Positions 51,687-58,236 of a DNA stretch of 58,236 nt are shown here, in pieces. The stretch lies in the NCBI RefSeq assembly GCF_004359985.1, contig NZ_SMRO01000001.1:2483699-2541934 (forward strand). The letters are read 5' to 3'. The position numbers were made by a program, and so were the translations under genes. Position 1 is the first letter of the stretch; each line of letters starts with the position of its first letter. The notes under the pieces were generated by a model. That model did not search any database and was not told the origin of the DNA. It worked only from the letters and a program-made list of their open reading frames with translations. This DNA comes from Paraburkholderia flava. Its GTDB lineage: Bacteria; Pseudomonadota; Gammaproteobacteria; Burkholderiales; Burkholderiaceae.

Positions 51687-52593
51687 CGGTCATGACGCGC
51701 TGATCGCCGCCGATGCACGGCGCGCGGCGACCGCAGCGTCGCATGCGGCCGCGAAGCGACGGCGCGAGCGTGTCGCACAATGGCATCTGCTGTTTCTCGC
51801 GGTGTGCGTGCTCGGGCCGCTGGTGATTTATCCGCTGGTGCGGCTCGTGCTGCTGAGCTTCACCGGTGCACACGGTTTGAGCGCGCATGCGTACGCGACG
51901 TTCTTCCAGAATCCGGACACGCGCGGCGTGATCGGCACGACGCTGTGGATTCTCTTCGCGAGCGCCGGGCTGGCGTCGCTGCTCGGCGTCGGGATCGCGG
52001 CGCTGCTGTTCTTCAAACCGTTTCCGGGCGCGCGGCTCGTCACGCGTTTTCTCGAACTGTTCGTCGCGTTTCCATCATTTCTGGTCGCGTTCACGCTGAT
52101 CTTTCTGTACGGCTCGCAAGGGTCGGTCAGCATCGGTTTGCAGCGGCTCTTTCATCTCGATGCGCCGCCGCTCGATTTTCTGTTCGGCATCGGCGGCGTG
52201 ATTCTCGCGGAAGTCGTGTTCTATGCGCCGTTCGTCGTGCGCCCGACACTCGCGTCGTTCGCGACGCTCGACATGCGTCTCGTCGAAGCGGCGCGCAGTC
52301 TCGGCGCACACGGCTGGATGGTCGCGTTTCGCGTGATCCTGCCGCTCGCGTGGCCGGGCATCGCTGCGGGCACGATCCTCTGTTTCCTGCTGACGCTCAA
52401 CGAGTTCGGCATTCTGCTGGTGCTCGGTAGCGCGCATCTGATCACGTTGCCGGTTGCGATCTACAGCTCGGCGACCGTCGATCTCGATCTGCCGACTGCC
52501 GCTGCGGGTGCCGTCGTGATGCTGGCGATGTCGTTGTCGCTGTACGCGCTGTATCGAGCGGTGAACAAGCGCAAGGCTGGAGGAGCGAAGTAA
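51664..52593 (+). CDS. phnU: 2-aminoethylphosphonate ABC transporter permease
   Basis: Protein of 309 residues with about six hydrophobic segments and the EAA-type loop EAARSLGAHGWMVAFRVILP. N-terminal 40 residues are Ala/Arg-rich and cytoplasmic. SD GAGGCAG precedes ATG at 51664, which overlaps phnT. Its stop shares one base with the phnV start (TAATG). Confidence 0.9.
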   Translation: MSSLSAPDGHDALIAADARRAATAASHAAAKRRRERVAQWHLLFLAVCVLGPLVIYPLVRLVLLSFTGAHGLSAHAYATFFQNPDTRGVIGTTLWILFASAGLASLLGVGIAALLFFKPFPGARLVTRFLELFVAFPSFLVAFTLIFLYGSQGSVSIGLQRLFHLDAPPLDFLFGIGGVILAEVVFYAPFVVRPTLASFATLDMRLVEAARSLGAHGWMVAFRVILPLAWPGIAAGTILCFLLTLNEFGILLVLGSAHLITLPVAIYSSATVDLDLPTAAAGAVVMLAMSLSLYALYRAVNKRKAGGAK

Positions 52594-53456
52594 TGGCCGT
52601 CGATCTCGACCCCACCGTGCTGCCGCCGTTGCATCCGCGCGCGCGTCCTGTGCGGCGTAGTTTTGCCGTGCGTCTGCTGGGCAGCGTGCTGCTCGCGCTT
52701 GCCGCGCTGCTGTGCGTCTGGCTGTTCGTGTTGCCGGTGGTCGTCGTTGCGCTGTCGAGCGTCGCGGCGCACTGGTCGGGCACGATCCTGCCCGACGGAT
52801 TCAGCATGCGCTGGTTCGAGCGTCTCGGTCAGAGCGATTTCGACGCGCTGACGACGAGCCTCGAAATCGGCTTCGGCGTCGCGGTGCTCGGCACCGTGCT
52901 AGGCCTGTGGCTCGCGCTTGCACTCGAAGGGCGCGACCGGCGCGGGCTCGGCGCGCTCGTCGATACGATCGCGATGATGCCGAACGGCGTGCCGAGCGTC
53001 GTGCTCGGGCTCGCGGTGCTGATCGCGTATCACAAGAAGCCGGTCGATCTGTCGAGCTCGGCGGCGATCGTCGTGTTCGTGCAGCTCGCGCTCGTGCTGC
53101 CGTTCTGTTATCGCTGCGCAGCTGCCGCGTTGCGTCCCGAGCTGACCGTATTACGCGAAGCGGCGGCGAGCCTGGGTGCGCCGCCGTCGATGGTGTTGCG
53201 CCGGGTCGTGCTGCCGCAACTCGTGCCGGCGATCCGCGCGAGTCTCGCGCTGGGCTTCGCGCTGTCGCTCGGCGAGCTGGGCGCGACGTTGACCGTCTAT
53301 CCGCCGGGTTTCGCCACCGTGCCGATCGTCGTGGTCGGCCAGGTCGAGCGGGGCTACTACCTGCCGGCCTCGGCGCTGTCTTTGATCTTGCTGCTGGTGT
53401 CGCTTGCCGCGCTATCACTGATCGCCGCGCGCGTGCCGCGCCGGCGCGCGGACTGA
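52593..53456 (+). CDS. phnV: 2-aminoethylphosphonate ABC transporter permease
   Basis: Protein of 287 residues with six membrane segments; EAA-like loop EAAASLGAPPSMVLRRVVLP and a second family mark GELGATLTVYPPGFATVPIVV. SD GGAGGAG precedes ATG overlapping the phnU stop. It completes the importer with phnU. Confidence 0.9.
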   Translation: MAVDLDPTVLPPLHPRARPVRRSFAVRLLGSVLLALAALLCVWLFVLPVVVVALSSVAAHWSGTILPDGFSMRWFERLGQSDFDALTTSLEIGFGVAVLGTVLGLWLALALEGRDRRGLGALVDTIAMMPNGVPSVVLGLAVLIAYHKKPVDLSSSAAIVVFVQLALVLPFCYRCAAAALRPELTVLREAAASLGAPPSMVLRRVVLPQLVPAIRASLALGFALSLGELGATLTVYPPGFATVPIVVVGQVERGYYLPASALSLILLLVSLAALSLIAARVPRRRAD

Positions 53457-53502
53457 ACCCGCTTTTCTGATTTTTCGAGGTGTGCCTGAACGCGACACCA
53501 CA

Positions 53503-53516
53503 CACATATCGATGTG
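53503..53516. promoter_or_regulatory. Candidate GntR autoregulatory palindrome
   Basis: CACAT-ATCG-ATGTG is a perfect 5-bp inverted repeat with a 4-base centre just before the GntR start codon. It would suit a dimeric GntR-family repressor acting on its own gene and the downstream phnAYZ set. Confidence 0.45.
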
Positions 53517-53531
53517 GCAATTTTTGTCGAA

Positions 53532-57039
<3,508 letters not shown>

Positions 57040-57043
57040 GTGA

Positions 57044-57604
57044 ATGGCTTTAAGTCTTGACGATATTCGTGGGTTGTTCGAGCAGTACGGCAGTCTGTCT
57101 TACAGCGGCGAACCGGTGACGCAGCTCGAACACGCGTTGCAAAGCGGTGCGCTTGCCGAAGAAGAAGACGCCGGCGATGAACTGGTCGTCGCTGCGTTTC
57201 TGCACGACCTCGGGCATCTGCTGAACCGCAAGGGCGAGACGCCCAGCGCGCGCGGTGTCGACGATCTGCACCAGTACTTCGCATTGCCGTTTCTGCGCGC
57301 GATCCTACCGGAAGCGGTGCTTGAGCCGATCCGGCTGCATGTCGACGCCAAGCGTTGTCTGTGCGCGATCGATCCGGAGTATTTCGGCAAACTGTCGCCG
57401 GATTCGGTGCGTAGCCTCGAACTGCAGGGTGGCATCTTTAGCGACGAAGATGCGCAGACGTTTTTGCGCAAGCCGTATGCGGAGGATGCTTTGCGTGTGC
57501 GTCGCTGGGACGATCGCGCAAAGATCGCGAATCGCGTTACACCGGACATCGGGCATTTTCTCGATGTAGTCGGCGGTGTGATGGAGCGGCATGTGCCGGC
57601 TTAA
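57044..57604 (+). CDS. phnZ: PhnZ-type HD-domain mixed-valence diiron oxygenase
   Basis: Protein of 186 residues, PhnZ size (about 190). All iron and substrate residues are present by pattern: Tyr20, Glu23, His30 (QLEHALQ), His54-Asp55 (FLHDLGH), His76, His99 (RLHVDAKR) with Lys103, and Asp156. PhnZ cleaves the C-P bond of (R)-2-amino-1-hydroxyethylphosphonate using O2. The partner dioxygenase PhnY* that makes this hydroxylated compound is not in the window. It follows phnY by five bases. Confidence 0.88.
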   Translation: MALSLDDIRGLFEQYGSLSYSGEPVTQLEHALQSGALAEEEDAGDELVVAAFLHDLGHLLNRKGETPSARGVDDLHQYFALPFLRAILPEAVLEPIRLHVDAKRCLCAIDPEYFGKLSPDSVRSLELQGGIFSDEDAQTFLRKPYAEDALRVRRWDDRAKIANRVTPDIGHFLDVVGGVMERHVPA

Positions 57605-57728
57605 GGGGTTTGTCCTGTTTCTTTAGACGTCGTTGTCGCTAGCGGGTTTGCTTTGAGCTGATGCGTAGCGATGTCGCCCGGTTCGATGTTCTTCGACCGG
57701 CTTCTCCTTGTTTGATTGTCTAAGCGTG

Positions 57729-57755
57729 CCCGCTCTTCTGTTCAAGAAGAGTGGG
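57729..57755 (+). terminator. Probable terminator after the phosphonate operon
   Basis: CCCGCTCTTCT (57729-57739) pairs with AGAAGAGTGGG (57745-57755) with one G.U pair, then GTGCTTTGTGCG. The T-run is poor. Bases 57605-57728 show nothing else. Confidence 0.6.
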
Positions 57756-57824
57756 TGCTTTGTGCGTTCTCTTAGTCGAGATGCGCGAGCGACGTGCGTC
57801 GATTTCTTGAGTTCGAAATAACGC

Positions 57825-57853
57825 TTGCAAGGCGCGGGGCAGGTGACTAGAAT
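57825..57853 (+). promoter_or_regulatory. rrn operon promoter P1
   Basis: TTGCAA (57825-57830), 17-bp spacer, TAGAAT (57848-57853), a good sigma-70 match. An A/T-rich stretch precedes it and may act as an UP element. Confidence 0.65.
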
Positions 57854-57956
57854 TGCGGACTTTCGCGCTTCGGTAAGTGGAGTGCGGAAGGCGGGAGAGC
57901 CAGCAATGGCGGGGATTTCCGGGCGGGCAGGTTAGCAGGAAGAAGTGATAAACCTG

Positions 57957-57985
57957 TTGACGAGCGAACGGAAAGTCTTCATAAT
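57957..57985 (+). promoter_or_regulatory. rrn operon promoter P2
   Basis: TTGACG (57957-57962), 17-bp spacer, CATAAT (57980-57985). The start would be near 57992, after which the leader runs to boxA. Confidence 0.8.
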
Positions 57986-57991
57986 CTCGTT

Positions 57992-58236
57992 TCTCTGCTG
58001 CATGGCGGCAGACGCGGAGTGAGTCGGTGGTGGTAGTGCCGGTTTGCGACGTGAACGATCTTTAAAAACTAACAGCCGATAAGTGTGGGCGCTCGATGGC
58101 AAGGCGGGTTTCAGATGATGAGTCTGAAGCCGGCATAAGTATCGAGAGTCTCACACTAAAGTAAGTCAGGTTTTTGAATTTCAGGATTCAGGACCTGTCA
58201 TCTTTGAGTGAGCGACCTGTCCGAGAGGACAGAAAA
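57992..58236 (+). other. rRNA operon leader (16S outside the window)
   Basis: Contains boxA (GATCTTTAAAAACT at 58057-58070), the RNase III-type processing stem (about 58082-58097 pairs with 58141-58157), an inner hairpin GGTTTCAGA (58107-58115) with TCTGAAGCC (58123-58131), and a hairpin CTGTCC-gaga-GGACAG (58217-58232). The pattern matches Burkholderiaceae rrn leaders, so 16S rRNA should start just beyond the edge. Confidence 0.85.

Overview
The window looks like the chromosome of a Burkholderiaceae bacterium, most likely Paraburkholderia or Burkholderia. The signs are high GC with strong G/C third positions, a Porin_4-type trimeric porin, many ATGA-coupled operons, dense LysR/Lrp/IclR/GntR/LacI regulation, and an rRNA operon leader (boxA, processing stem) running off the right end. 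No phage, insertion sequence, tRNA or CRISPR array was seen. The window is a chain of catabolic operons, each with its own regulator.

Layout. 1-1.2 kb: C-terminal part of a YadA-like trimeric autotransporter, then a strong terminator. 1.5-6.7 kb: sugar-acid operon (IlvD/Edd-type dehydratase, RraA-like putative aldolase, ACS-family MFS transporter, LacI repressor) with a double LacI-type operator in front. 6.7-29 kb: a large locus for import and oxidation of an unidentified nitrogenous compound, bracketed by two paralogous GNAT genes. Rightward: aldehyde dehydrogenase, type II HAD, PuuB-like FAD oxidase, Dpp/Opp-like ABC transporter, three-subunit opine-oxidase/HcnABC-like dehydrogenase and a minimal AraC protein, the block from 13.3 to 20.4 kb being coupled by stop/start overlaps. 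Leftward: tartrate/D-malate dehydrogenase, semialdehyde dehydrogenase and aspartoacylase-like deacylase, with a divergent LysR gene; then Lrp, class III aminotransferase, GhrA-like reductase and the second GNAT. 29-34.7 kb: GntP permease, porin and SelA-like PLP enzyme on the minus strand, with divergent IclR and RidA, probably for an amino-sugar acid or hydroxy-amino acid.

34.8-47 kb is mixed: an Lrp/LysE exporter pair, DUF1289, YnfA, DUF1993, tandem sedolisin (S53) and serine carboxypeptidase (S10) genes without signal peptides, two small secreted proteins, a membrane microprotein overlapping an RRM-like protein, NadE, an EamA transporter whose 3' end is tandemly duplicated, and a UbiB/ABC1-like protein that lost much of its catalytic loop.

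47-57.6 kb is a 2-aminoethylphosphonate (AEP) island: DeoR regulator, PhnW, ABC importer PhnSTUV, GntR/FCD regulator, PhnA, PhnY and a PhnZ-type HD oxygenase. PhnW, PhnY and PhnA together convert AEP to phosphonoacetaldehyde, phosphonoacetate, then acetate plus phosphate. A possible Pho box lies upstream of phnS. The island abuts an rrn operon with two tandem promoters at the right edge; 16S itself is outside the window.

All functional names rest on motif and family recognition by eye; substrates of the 6.7-34.7 kb loci are inferred, not shown.
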